From contig NZ_AGFR01000007.1 in assembly GCF_000231445.1 (NCBI RefSeq), positions 248,001 to 312,000 of the forward strand: a DNA stretch of 64,000 nucleotides, written 5' to 3'. This document shows, one piece after another, positions 8,691 through 18,033 of this stretch. How positions within the stretch are numbered: the first letter of the stretch is position 1; every line of letters starts with the position of its first letter. A program made the translations under genes and the position numbers. Source of the stretch: Commensalibacter intestini A911 (GTDB lineage: Bacteria; Pseudomonadota; Alphaproteobacteria; Acetobacterales; Acetobacteraceae). A model generated the notes under the pieces. The model searched no databases, had not been told where the DNA came from, and saw only the letters and a program-made list of their open reading frames with translations.

Positions 8691-8858
8691 AATTAACACA
8701 GATCATCTATGTTCATAAAAATAACACATCTCAATGATATAAAAATCTTTTGATTTTTACATTTTTATGTTTTCCTATAATTACCGATCATTGCTTGTTT
8801 TAACTTTAAAATAAGCAGATTTCTTTAAATTTTATGATTACATAAAAGTAGGACTGTT

Positions 8859-10544
8859 ATGAATAATACGTCACAGCCGGTCTCTGGTAAAATAGACCCT
8901 AAAAGTAATTCATTTACTTACTTCCCCATTGCTCTTGGCGTAATGAGCACAGTGTTTTTCATGTGGGGCTTTTTAACTTGTTTAAATGATATTTTAATTC
9001 CACATCTAAAAACAGTTTTTGAATTAAACTATGCCAAAGCAATGTTAATACAATTCACGTTTTTTGGTGCATATTTCCTGATGTCTATCCCAGGAGGAAA
9101 GCTTGTTTCTTCATTAGGATATAAAAAAGGGATTGTTACAGGATTAATTATTGCAGCAATCGGTGCTTTTGGTTTCTGGCCTGCTGCGATTTCAACAAAC
9201 TATTATGTTTTCTTATTAGCTTTGTTCGTCCTTGCAACTGGGATTACAATTCTACAAGTCGCAGCAAATCCTTATGTTACTTTATTAGGCCCTGCAAAAA
9301 CCAGTTCTAGTCGTTTAAATCTTGCACAAGCTTTAAATTCATTAGGAACAACTATTGCTCCTTACCTAGGTGGGATTTTAATTCTTGTTGGTGCGTCTTA
9401 TACATTACCTAAAGATGTTGCAACAGCACCTGAAACTGTACAGTTAATCTCAACTTTAGAAAATAAAGCACTTCCAGATATTCAGGCATCATTCGAACAA
9501 GCAAAGCCTGAAAGTATCACTTATGCTTTAAAGAATGTTCCTCCTTTTATTTTCAATAAATTACCTCAAGAATTTTTGCTTACTCAAGCAAAAATCTTAC
9601 CACCTGATATGCTTGGAACAGTGTTAGCGGACATACCAACAGATAAAAAACTTTATGTTCTTAGCCAACTGCCAGCAGATAAAGTTGATCAACTTGCTTC
9701 TGAAACATTAGTGCAATCAATGGATAGTTTCCAAACTACAGCACTTAGCGATGATCAAGCCGCTGAATTAAAACAATTTAAAGATACACTCAACCAAGAT
9801 ACTAAAAACAGAATGAAAGCTTATCGTGATAATCAAGCGAAGTCTGTTCAAGTGCCTTATGCAATTTTAGGCGTGATCTTGTTATTATTAGCTGGTTTTG
9901 TAGCAATCTTTAAATTACCAGAAAATAAAGAACACCAAAAAACAGAAGCAAACACAACTTATACGTTAAAAGATGTCTTTAAATATCCTCATGCTGTTCT
10001 TGGAGCTGTTGGTATTTTCTTCTACGTTGGTGGTGAGGTTTCTGTTGGTAGCTTTATGGTGAACTACCTCACCCTTCCAGATATCGGTCGTATGACAGAG
10101 CAAGCAGCTGCACAATATGTAGCATTCTTCTGGGGTGGTGCAATGATTGGTCGTCTCATTGGCTCTGCGTTAATGGTAAAGATCTCTCCTCGTAAACTGC
10201 TTTCTATTTGTGCAATTGTAAATATCTGCTTATTAATTACCACAATGAGCACTTCTGGAAGCACAGCAGTTTATTCTATTATTTCCATTGGGTTGTTTAA
10301 CTCTATTATGTTCCCAACCATTTTCTCTCTTGCAATTACAGGTATGGGACCATTAACAGAACAAGCTTCTAGCTTGGTAGTTATGGCTATCGTTGGTGGT
10401 GCAATTATTCCTTTTGCTCAGGGTATTATTGCTGATAGCATTGGTTTACACCATGCGTTCTTATTACCATTGGTATGCTACCTATATATTCTATATTATG
10501 GTTTTCATGGTTCAAAACCAACCAGAGTGGTTGTAGAAGAATAA
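8859..10544 (+). CDS. FucP/GluP-type sugar MFS permease with large loop insert
   Basis: This is a proton-linked sugar permease of the fucose/glucose (FHS) family in the inner membrane. The N-terminal half has 'FFMWGFLTCLNDILIPHLK', 'GAYFLMSIPGGKLVSSLGYKKGI' and 'ANPYVTLLGPAKTSSSRLNLAQALNSLGTTIAPYLGG', all typical of the family; the C-terminal half has 'GGEVSVGSFMVNYL'. Normal members have about 410-440 residues; this one has 561 because about 150 residues (about 182-330) separate the helix ending 'GGILILVGASYTL' from the next one (VPYAILGVILLLL). The insert is hydrophilic, helical-looking and rich in Asp, Gln and Lys, and should be periplasmic. RBS-like TAGGA precedes ATG 8859. Sugar specificity is unknown. 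Confidence 0.85.
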   Translation: MNNTSQPVSGKIDPKSNSFTYFPIALGVMSTVFFMWGFLTCLNDILIPHLKTVFELNYAKAMLIQFTFFGAYFLMSIPGGKLVSSLGYKKGIVTGLIIAAIGAFGFWPAAISTNYYVFLLALFVLATGITILQVAANPYVTLLGPAKTSSSRLNLAQALNSLGTTIAPYLGGILILVGASYTLPKDVATAPETVQLISTLENKALPDIQASFEQAKPESITYALKNVPPFIFNKLPQEFLLTQAKILPPDMLGTVLADIPTDKKLYVLSQLPADKVDQLASETLVQSMDSFQTTALSDDQAAELKQFKDTLNQDTKNRMKAYRDNQAKSVQVPYAILGVILLLLAGFVAIFKLPENKEHQKTEANTTYTLKDVFKYPHAVLGAVGIFFYVGGEVSVGSFMVNYLTLPDIGRMTEQAAAQYVAFFWGGAMIGRLIGSALMVKISPRKLLSICAIVNICLLITTMSTSGSTAVYSIISIGLFNSIMFPTIFSLAITGMGPLTEQASSLVVMAIVGGAIIPFAQGIIADSIGLHHAFLLPLVCYLYILYYGFHGSKPTRVVVEE

Positions 10545-11011
10545 TTTCTTTTACAAATTACACTCACTTATTAATACAACGACAATTCATCACAAATAAA
10601 AGTGAATTGTCGTTTAGATACGAATCCATTACAATATTTTATAAACACTAAAGCGTTTATATCATCACTTTTTTATAAAAGCTTAGATAGCACTTTAATC
10701 CAACAAACAATACGTCTCTCTATTTATCTTTTACAAAAATTTTAAATAAATACATTTTTATAACGTTTATTTCGTATCTATTTTAACTCAAAGCAACCAA
10801 TAAACTAAATTATTTGCAAATATGTTTTGACTTAAAAATAATTACATATATATATTTCAAATTAATTTTTATTTTTAATAAAATCTAAATTAAAATTTAA
10901 TATTAAAAAAGTTTAATATTAAACACATGAATTACTAATAACAAAAGCTATTTTAAGAATAGAAATTATACATCTTATTGTTTGTAATAATTTTATAAGG
11001 TAGTAATAGTA
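10545..11011. other. AT-rich gap with a strong inverted repeat
   Basis: The gap holds a 12-bp perfect inverted repeat (10578-10589 with 10603-10614, 13-nt loop) shortly after the permease stop; it probably ends that transcript although only TTT follows. The rest is extremely AT-rich and should contain the promoter and leader of the Hint gene at 11012, whose RBS is AAGG near 10998. No coding frame is credible. Confidence 0.5.
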
Positions 11012-13003
11012 ATGACCCAATGGCATTGGTGGAATCCACAATATATCAATACAAAAGCTGTAAAACAAAGTTTACAGTCTTTCAGAAAAATTGTTGAACC
11101 AGCTCCTTCTAAAACAACTGAAATTGATGATACTGTAGTGAATTTCTCTCAAACTGTTTCACTACAAACGAGCACAAGTGTAACCCCTGTATCATTTGCG
11201 TTGATAGAAGATGATGCTTTTTCTGAAACTTCATCTAAATACATTATTGAAGATACATTAAATATCGTCAAAAATACTGATAGTAGCTACTCCTTCACAC
11301 CATCAGGGCATGCAACTGTTTCTAATATTACAATGAAAATAGCTCAGCTCGGAAATGCTCCTATTATTCAAACAGAATCTGGAGGAATTCTAGTTTATAA
11401 CGATGAAACCAATGCTATTCCTATACCAGAAACAAACTATACACAGCCGATATATATTGCCAAAGGTGCAAGCTTAACACTGTCCAACAACTCAAACACC
11501 TTGTCAGACATTTATATTTATAACACAGCAAGTTTGAGCGCAACCAATGGGAATATTGGCAACCTATATGTTGATGACGGTGCTACCGCATACATTGCAG
11601 ATCCAGCTACTTTAACTGGAACTTTAACATTAAAAAAAGGTGGAATAACTAATATTATCACTTCAACGGGTGGAGCAATCACTATAGAAGGTGCAGATAA
11701 TACTGGAATTATCATTTCTGGAAAATCTAACACAACTGAAACAACTGTTATATCTAGCACCGATAACTTTGATAGAAATAATAATATTACCCTTGAAGAT
11801 GTTCAACGCTCTGATATCGCTGGAGTAACATTTGGCGACGCAGACCATATTACCATTACATTAAAAGATGCCTCTTCAATCACCTTAAATATTCCTGATA
11901 TTGAATCTACAGGTTACACACTCGGTGAGAATGATAATGGCAATATTATCTTTGAAACTAGTTTTTTAACTGGAACTGCGATAACAACACCCACAAGTAA
12001 TATGAATGTTGAACATATAAAAATCGGAGATATTATTAAGACCTTTAATTGGAAAACAAATAAGAAAAATAAAGCCCGTGTTATTTGGGTTTGTAAAAAA
12101 CAAATGGTTGTCAAAACACATTTACCAGATGACCTTGCCGGATATCCTGTCCGCATTCTCAAAGATGCAATCTCAACAAATGTACCTAACCAAGACCTAT
12201 TACTTACACCTGGGCATTGTATATTTTTTGATCAAAAATTTATTCCTGTACGTATGCTCGTAAATGGACGTTCTATCTATTATGATCGCTCAATTACTTC
12301 TTATGATTATTACCACATTGAAACAAAAAAACATTCTATTATCTGGGCAAACAATACCTTAACTGAAACTTATCTAGATACAGATAATAAAAACACCTTT
12401 AAAAATAATCACAACATTGTTTCATTATTCAATCAAGAAAACAACTTAAATCCAAATGGATCTGCATCATTAAATCTTCAACACAATATGATTGAACCTA
12501 TCTATAACCAACTAAGCAAAAGAGCTATTTCTAGAAGAATTAAACTAAAAGTTAAAGAACTATCTTTGACCAATGATTCTGAATTCTGTTTAATGACAAA
12601 ATGTGGAATAGTTATTCAAGCTCATTCTATTAATAATGGAAAATATATATTCTCTATTCCTGAAGATATCCATACAGTTCAACTTCGTTCAAGAACTTAT
12701 CGTCCTAACGAAACCATTGGTGCATTCATCGATGATAGACGTGAACTTGGCATATTAGTCGGAAGCATATTAATTATTAATAGCAAAGAAATTCATGAAA
12801 TAACTGACCATTTGTCTAATCAAGATTTAAAAGGATGGGACGTTATAGAACAATCACACTGCCGTTGGACAAATGGACAAGCAACCTTAAATATTCACCA
12901 AAACCATTCTCAAAAAAGAATATTAATCGTCAATATTTTGGCTGCAGGTCCTTATATAAATAAAAATCATAGAGAAGTAGTAGTAGAAAAAATAGCTTCA
13001 TAA
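11012..13003 (+). CDS. Hint-domain protein, short paralogue with Cys-to-Ser change
   Basis: The 663-residue protein has no signal peptide (start MTQWHWWNPQYINT). Residues ~80-310 form Gly/Thr/Asn-rich beta-repeats. A Hint_2 (hedgehog/intein) autoprocessing domain follows from residue 317: 'FLTGTAITT', 'VEHIKIGDIIKTF', 'LLLTPGHCIFFD', 'VNGRSI', 'YYHIETKKHSIIWANNTLTETYLD'. Position 1 of the Hint fold, normally Cys, is Ser317 (AGT) here, whereas the paralogue at 18034 has Cys. The C-terminus ends with a module containing 'FIDDRRELGILVGSI' and 'CRWTNGQATLNI', which I associate with Acetobacteraceae surface proteins. From about residue 80 onward it aligns with the end of the 1403-residue paralogue, so it is a shortened copy without the adhesin passenger. 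Function is inferred as secreted or surface-bound. Confidence 0.75.
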   Translation: MTQWHWWNPQYINTKAVKQSLQSFRKIVEPAPSKTTEIDDTVVNFSQTVSLQTSTSVTPVSFALIEDDAFSETSSKYIIEDTLNIVKNTDSSYSFTPSGHATVSNITMKIAQLGNAPIIQTESGGILVYNDETNAIPIPETNYTQPIYIAKGASLTLSNNSNTLSDIYIYNTASLSATNGNIGNLYVDDGATAYIADPATLTGTLTLKKGGITNIITSTGGAITIEGADNTGIIISGKSNTTETTVISSTDNFDRNNNITLEDVQRSDIAGVTFGDADHITITLKDASSITLNIPDIESTGYTLGENDNGNIIFETSFLTGTAITTPTSNMNVEHIKIGDIIKTFNWKTNKKNKARVIWVCKKQMVVKTHLPDDLAGYPVRILKDAISTNVPNQDLLLTPGHCIFFDQKFIPVRMLVNGRSIYYDRSITSYDYYHIETKKHSIIWANNTLTETYLDTDNKNTFKNNHNIVSLFNQENNLNPNGSASLNLQHNMIEPIYNQLSKRAISRRIKLKVKELSLTNDSEFCLMTKCGIVIQAHSINNGKYIFSIPEDIHTVQLRSRTYRPNETIGAFIDDRRELGILVGSILIINSKEIHEITDHLSNQDLKGWDVIEQSHCRWTNGQATLNIHQNHSQKRILIVNILAAGPYINKNHREVVVEKIAS

Positions 13004-13033
13004 TCTATAGTCAAAGTTTGTGTAAAGATACAT

Positions 13034-13077
13034 AAGTGCTGTTTCCTATATTTCAAGTAGGAAACAGCACTTTTTTT
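13034..13077 (+). terminator. Terminator of short Hint gene
   Basis: A 14-bp perfect stem (13034-13047 with 13059-13072) is followed by seven T. The hairpin, including its loop, is identical to the one at 22276-22314 after the long paralogue, so the duplication included the 3' flank. Confidence 0.92.
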
Positions 13078-13164
13078 AATATTTGTGAAATAAATAATAA
13101 TTTAATAAGATATTAATAAGTTACCTTATAATTCAACACTTATATTCAACAATATTAATCCATT

Positions 13165-15330
13165 TTACAATGGGGTAAGAGTACAAGTAACTTTTCCGCC
13201 GCCAGCCAAATATACAAAAGAAGAACCAATTAATGTACTACCATAACTCTGCAGTATACCTGAAATGAATGGTGTAAAGACAGAGTTTTTATAACTATAT
13301 TGCGCATCCCCAACCTTAGCGCACCTATTAACTGTTACATCTATTCCGTTACCAGCTGTACAAGAAGATACCCCCTTACTAATAGTAAGTTTATACTGTT
13401 GATTAGCAATAAACATATAATTTTGTGGTAAAACCATCCCCAGAGGTGTTCTAATTCCTGCCGCAATAGGTACTTCATATGTCACGCTATTTGTATTACC
13501 ATTAATAATACCACCACCACCGGTATTACCGCCACTATTGGTTCCACCATTAGGATCAGTAGTATTACCATTCGGTCCAGTTGTAAATTCAACGCTATAT
13601 AAAGTCACCGTTGATGATCCTGCTCCAGTATCTGTGATATGTAAAATTCCATTAGACATATATGCTGCAATAGAAGAACTCACTTCTTCTGGTGTCATAC
13701 GATCAAGACGCCCACCCTCTTTAATCCGGTATACCGTAAGAAGATATCCTTGGTAATTACTTCCAATACCATTAATTTGTACGCCTAAACCTGTATTACT
13801 TAGTCCATAACTTCTTGATCTTGAAGGAAGGCTGCCAAAGGTTGGAAGATCTGCTACTGTACGATTTTGTTCTACAGCATTATTGGAACTTAATTTTCTA
13901 GGGTCACTACCTCCAAACCATTTATTTTTATTTGCTGTACTTGTAAGCTGATTAACTGTTTTACTTGTATCTAAATAATATTGTTTATAATATTGATCTG
14001 CAGGAACCTCACCTGTTACAAAACCATAACCAACTTCAAAATTTGCTGCAATAATATTCATCTTATTGCCAGTAGCATTCTCAGCAGCAAGCGTAGTTAA
14101 GCCAGTAGAAAAAGTATTACTCTGATTTAAAATATAAGGTGTTTCAAATAATCTTGTAAATAAATTAAAACTTTGAGCTGCATAAGTACAAAACGTTTTC
14201 TTTGATGGCTTTAATGGCTGACCATTATCATTAAACATGCCAAAAGAAGAACCATCCCCACGATAGTAATATGCCTTATCTGTTTTACAATATTGCATAC
14301 CAATCAATGAAGACACAATATAAGCAGCATTTTTAGCTGATTGTACTTTTGAAAACGTATTTACTGTACTAAAAGGAGATGAATTCCATTCAGAACAAAT
14401 ACTTTCAATATTGCTATATCCATATCGATTTAATGCACTTTGAATAGAGTTCCCAATATCAATCACATTTAATGGATCCCCAGTACGATTTCCATAATAA
14501 TGCCAAGAAAGAAAATCAATAGGAGTACCTGTAGAACGACAATAATTTAATAATCCATCCAGATAAGCTCCACCCGGATTATAACCATTTGCAACACCAG
14601 CACCACCAACTTTTGCAGAAGGATCAATAGATTTAATCATTCGTGCAACTTTAGAATAAAACTCATAATAAACTTGTGGATTATTATTATTCCAAAAGAA
14701 AGTTAAATCTGGTTCATTCCAAATTTCCCAATAAGTTACTTTTCTTGGAAGCCCAACTGATTGATAATCAATCGCATAACGTTGAACAATTTGACCAACA
14801 AGACTAGCGTAAATATCAAAATTTGCAGGTACTTCATAGCCACCATCCAATGTACGACCAACGCGAAAAAATACTTCACGTTGAATATTGCCAGGATTAA
14901 CAGAAGCAACATTATTTAAAATTTGCTTAAGATAACTATCTGTTGTTGCAAAGTTCGGACTTTGAGATGCAAGAGTCAAATCATTAGCTCTCATTCCTGC
15001 TGCTGCATAAGGGAAAATTGTTCTTTTATTAACAAAGTCTGCGATAAATGTTTTTGCTTTTTCTTGAGAAAGCAGCGGAACATTGGGAATTAACTGATTT
15101 TGGTTTGAAGAGCGATTAGCAACAAAACCATCATCAATATCTGCAACACCAAAGCAATCATGTAAACGAATATGGGTGATACCCATTTGATTAAATTGAT
15201 CTTGTAGGTCAGGAAAACCAGGGGCAATAGCAATAGGCATCCCATTGACACCATTAACTTGCTTTAATATGCCACTGGCACCGGCTCCAGAATTTCTGGA
15301 ACCTTTTGTAATATTAATTGAAAATACCAT
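13165..15330 (-). CDS. GH39-like glycosidase with extra C-terminal domain
   Basis: The 721-residue protein resembles clan GH-A glycosidases of family 39 (beta-xylosidase/PslG type). Within a TIM-barrel-like region (about residues 30-400) 'YWEIWNEPDLTFFW' places the probable acid/base at Glu206, 'CSEWNSSPF' the nucleophile at Glu314, and 'IDFLSWHYYG' is the usual strand between them. A beta-rich domain follows to about residue 590. Unlike its neighbour it then has a Gly/Asn/Thr linker and a terminal domain of about 110 residues with three Cys (in SSCTAG, VNRCAK and VTCTL). There is no signal peptide: the start MVFSINITKGSRNSGAG is shared with the paralogue. The substrate is unknown; the neighbourhood suggests an exopolysaccharide or surface glycan. 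Confidence 0.72.
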   Translation of the reverse strand: MVFSINITKGSRNSGAGASGILKQVNGVNGMPIAIAPGFPDLQDQFNQMGITHIRLHDCFGVADIDDGFVANRSSNQNQLIPNVPLLSQEKAKTFIADFVNKRTIFPYAAAGMRANDLTLASQSPNFATTDSYLKQILNNVASVNPGNIQREVFFRVGRTLDGGYEVPANFDIYASLVGQIVQRYAIDYQSVGLPRKVTYWEIWNEPDLTFFWNNNNPQVYYEFYSKVARMIKSIDPSAKVGGAGVANGYNPGGAYLDGLLNYCRSTGTPIDFLSWHYYGNRTGDPLNVIDIGNSIQSALNRYGYSNIESICSEWNSSPFSTVNTFSKVQSAKNAAYIVSSLIGMQYCKTDKAYYYRGDGSSFGMFNDNGQPLKPSKKTFCTYAAQSFNLFTRLFETPYILNQSNTFSTGLTTLAAENATGNKMNIIAANFEVGYGFVTGEVPADQYYKQYYLDTSKTVNQLTSTANKNKWFGGSDPRKLSSNNAVEQNRTVADLPTFGSLPSRSRSYGLSNTGLGVQINGIGSNYQGYLLTVYRIKEGGRLDRMTPEEVSSSIAAYMSNGILHITDTGAGSSTVTLYSVEFTTGPNGNTTDPNGGTNSGGNTGGGGIINGNTNSVTYEVPIAAGIRTPLGMVLPQNYMFIANQQYKLTISKGVSSCTAGNGIDVTVNRCAKVGDAQYSYKNSVFTPFISGILQSYGSTLIGSSFVYLAGGGKVTCTLTPL

Positions 15331-15465
15331 AGTAAATCTCTATATAAAATTATATTTGATAAAATAAATAAATAATAAAATTGTTTTTTTAAATCTATAC
15401 TTATTATAATAACATTATTATTTTAATACAGCAAAGATTTATTTGAAATAAATTATTTTAATAAA

Positions 15466-15505
15466 AAAAATATCAAAGCCTATTTGATTAAGCTCTGATA
15501 TTTTT
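15466..15505 (-). terminator. Terminator of second GH39-like gene
   Basis: A 14-nt stem with one mismatch (15466-15479 with 15492-15505, 11-nt loop) lies beyond the minus-strand stop at 15576 and is followed, in that direction, by a run of T. It gives the two glycosidase genes separate transcripts. Confidence 0.75.
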
Positions 15506-15575
15506 ATAAATATAAAACACTTATTGTGAATTATTATATTATTAGCCTTAACTCAATAGCTAGTAAGTCATCTAA

Positions 15576-17330
15576 CTAACTTGTAAATTCAATCGTATAC
15601 AAAGTAACCGTTGATAACGTAGCCCCTGTATCCGTAATCGTTAAAGTGCCATTAGACATTGATACAGAAATAGAAGATGTAACCTCTTCTGGTGTCATAC
15701 GGTCAAGACGACCATTCTCTCTAATACGATATGCAGTCAGTGTATATCCTTTATAACTACTAGCGATATTAGTAATTTTTAACCCAATACCAGTATTACT
15801 TTGGGTATAAGTTCTTATTCTAGAACGTAAACTTCCATTAACCGGAATTTGTGTTACAGTCGATCGTTGCGCTACAGTATTATTATAAGTAATATTACTT
15901 GGATCTTTACCACCGAACCATTCATTCTTACTCCAATCATCATTGAGTTGATTAACAGTTCTATTGCTATCTAAATAATGTTGTTGATAAACATTAGTAG
16001 GTTTTACCACACCATTTACAAAACTGTAATTAACTTGATAATTCGCTGCAAGAATATTCATTTTGTTCCCTGCACCATTTTCAGCAGCTAAGGTAATTAA
16101 ACCAGTATTAAATGTATTACTCTGATTTAAAATATAAGGTGTTTCAAATAATCTTGTAAATAAATTAAAACTTTGCGCCGCATAAGTACAGAACGTTTTG
16201 TAAGCTTTATTATTGGGTTGAGGATTATCATTAAACATTCCAAAAGAGGATGCATCTCCACGATAATAATAAGCCTTATCCGTTTTACAATATTGCATAC
16301 AAATTAATGTTGATGCAATATAAGCCGCATTTGTTGCAGATTGAACATTCGACATCGTATACAGCTTCCCAAATGGAGAAGAATTCCACTCAGTACAAAG
16401 ACTTTCAATATTACCATATCCATATTTATTTAATGAAGTTTGAATAGCGTTCCCTACATCAATAACATTTTGTGGATCAGCAGTAATGTTGCCATAATAA
16501 TGCCAAGAAAGGAAATCAATTGGCGTATTTGTGGTTTTACAATAATTTAATAATCCATCAAGATAAGCTCCACCTGGATTATAACCATTGGCAACACCGC
16601 AGCCACCAACTTTTGCAGATGGATCGATTGATTTAATCATGCGTGCAACTTTAGCATAGAACTCATAATAGACTTGTGGATTATTATTATTCCAGAAGAA
16701 AGTTAAGTCTGGTTCGTTCCAGATTTCCCAATAAGTTATTTTTCTTGGCAAACCAACAGCTTGATAATTAACACCATAACGCCTAACAACCTCACCTACT
16801 AACGCCGCATAAATATCAAAATTTGCAGGCACCTCATAGCCACCATCTAATGTACGGCCAACACGAAATAAAACATCTCTCTGAATATTTCCCGGATTAA
16901 CAGAAGCATCATTATCTAAAATCCGTTTAAGATAACTATCTGTTGGTTCAAAATTTGCATTCTGAGAAGCAAGAGCCAAATTATTAGCTTTCATTCCAGC
17001 TGCAGCATAAGGAAAAATTGTTCTTTTATTAACAAAATCCGCAATAAAAGTTTTAGCTTTTGATTGAGAAGCTGTTGGAACGTTTACCATTAACTGATTT
17101 TGGTTCGTACCTCTATTAGCAACGAAGCCATCATCAATGTCCCCAATACCAAAACCATCATGCAAACGAATATGAGTAATACCCATTTGATTAAACTGAT
17201 CTTGTAAGTCAGGAAAACCTGGCGCAATTGAAATTGGAATTCCATTGACGCCATTAACTTGTTTTAATATGCCACTGGCACCGGCCCCAGAATTTCTGGA
17301 ACCTTTTATAATATTAATTGAAAATACCAT
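15576..17330 (-). CDS. GH39-like glycosidase, paralogue without extension
   Basis: The 584-residue protein is collinear with the first ~585 residues of the product of 13165-15330 and visibly very similar (identical 'SRNSGAGASGILKQVNG' and 'WEIWNEPDLTFFWNNNNPQV' stretches). Catalytic candidates fall at the same positions: Glu206 in W-N-E-P and Glu314 in 'CTEWNSSPF'. It stops after the beta-rich domain (VTLYTIEFTS), at the point where the longer copy continues as 'VEFTTGPNGN', so it lacks the linker and Cys-containing domain. It too has no signal peptide. It is a recent tandem duplicate with its own promoter region and terminator; a third, decayed copy lies upstream at 17611-17816. Confidence 0.75.
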   Translation of the reverse strand: MVFSINIIKGSRNSGAGASGILKQVNGVNGIPISIAPGFPDLQDQFNQMGITHIRLHDGFGIGDIDDGFVANRGTNQNQLMVNVPTASQSKAKTFIADFVNKRTIFPYAAAGMKANNLALASQNANFEPTDSYLKRILDNDASVNPGNIQRDVLFRVGRTLDGGYEVPANFDIYAALVGEVVRRYGVNYQAVGLPRKITYWEIWNEPDLTFFWNNNNPQVYYEFYAKVARMIKSIDPSAKVGGCGVANGYNPGGAYLDGLLNYCKTTNTPIDFLSWHYYGNITADPQNVIDVGNAIQTSLNKYGYGNIESLCTEWNSSPFGKLYTMSNVQSATNAAYIASTLICMQYCKTDKAYYYRGDASSFGMFNDNPQPNNKAYKTFCTYAAQSFNLFTRLFETPYILNQSNTFNTGLITLAAENGAGNKMNILAANYQVNYSFVNGVVKPTNVYQQHYLDSNRTVNQLNDDWSKNEWFGGKDPSNITYNNTVAQRSTVTQIPVNGSLRSRIRTYTQSNTGIGLKITNIASSYKGYTLTAYRIRENGRLDRMTPEEVTSSISVSMSNGTLTITDTGATLSTVTLYTIEFTS

Positions 17331-18033
17331 AGTGAATCTTTTTATAAATTAATTAATTCAAATAAAATATAAATAATAAAATTAATTTTTAATATTTATA
17401 ATTTAAATTATAACATAATTAATTTGAATTTAAAATAATTCAACAATATATACATTAACAAATATTTATAATTAATATTTACTAAATAAACTATACTTTA
17501 AATATGCGCAGATTACATGTGGTAATTTTTATTATAGTAAATAAACATCAATTGAATTATAGGCAGTTGCAATATCATTGCCCTAAAAATAATTAAATAA
17601 ATTTTTTCTAAATTTCCAATAAGTTACTTTTCTTGAAAGACCAAACGACTGACAGTCAATTACATAATGTTTAACGATACTTTCAACAAAAATAGTAGAA
17701 AGATCAAAATTAGCATTTCACTGATACCATTAACTTTAAGACACCACCTTCATCAACTAAAAGCATTCCTTGAGTCTTTTATAATATTCAGAGATTACTA
17801 CCGTAATTCTTGACATAAAATTACTCTTAATAAATAAAATTTTAATCATTAACTATTTTTTACTTGAAATATTTCTTTCAAAACAAATTACATGCATAAT
17901 CATTGCAAAATTAAAAAAATTTCGAAATAATATTAATTTCGGTTTATGAAATATGAAAAATACTCTATAGTCGAAATGAAATAGACCGAATTACCTCAAA
18001 TCAATTCGATTATACGTACGAAAGTTAATATCT
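17331..18033. other. AT-rich gap with glycosidase relic and promoter region
   Basis: Apart from the relic at 17611-17816 (listed separately) there is no coding sequence. 17331-17480 is the leader of the minus-strand GH39-like gene. 17831-18033 should hold the promoter of the long Hint gene; it contains a small hairpin (CGAAAT 17923-17928 with ATTTCG 17936-17941). No convincing -35/-10 pair could be fixed. Confidence 0.4.
17611..17816 (-). pseudogene. Relic of a third GH39-like gene
   Basis: On the minus strand from an ATG at 17816 the sequence decodes to 'NIIKDSRN', then 'LKVNGIS', and after an internal deletion 'ANFDLSTIFVESIVKHYVIDCQSFGLSRKVTYWKF'. These match 'NIIKGSRN', 'LKQVNGVNG' and 'ANFDIYASLVGQIVQRYAIDYQSVGLPRKVTYWEIW' of the two intact glycosidases (residues 6-30 and 169-204). 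In-frame stops follow the SRN segment, and everything from the catalytic W-N-E-P onward is gone. It is a decayed paralogue with about 140 residues deleted internally and the C-terminal two-thirds lost. Confidence 0.85.
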
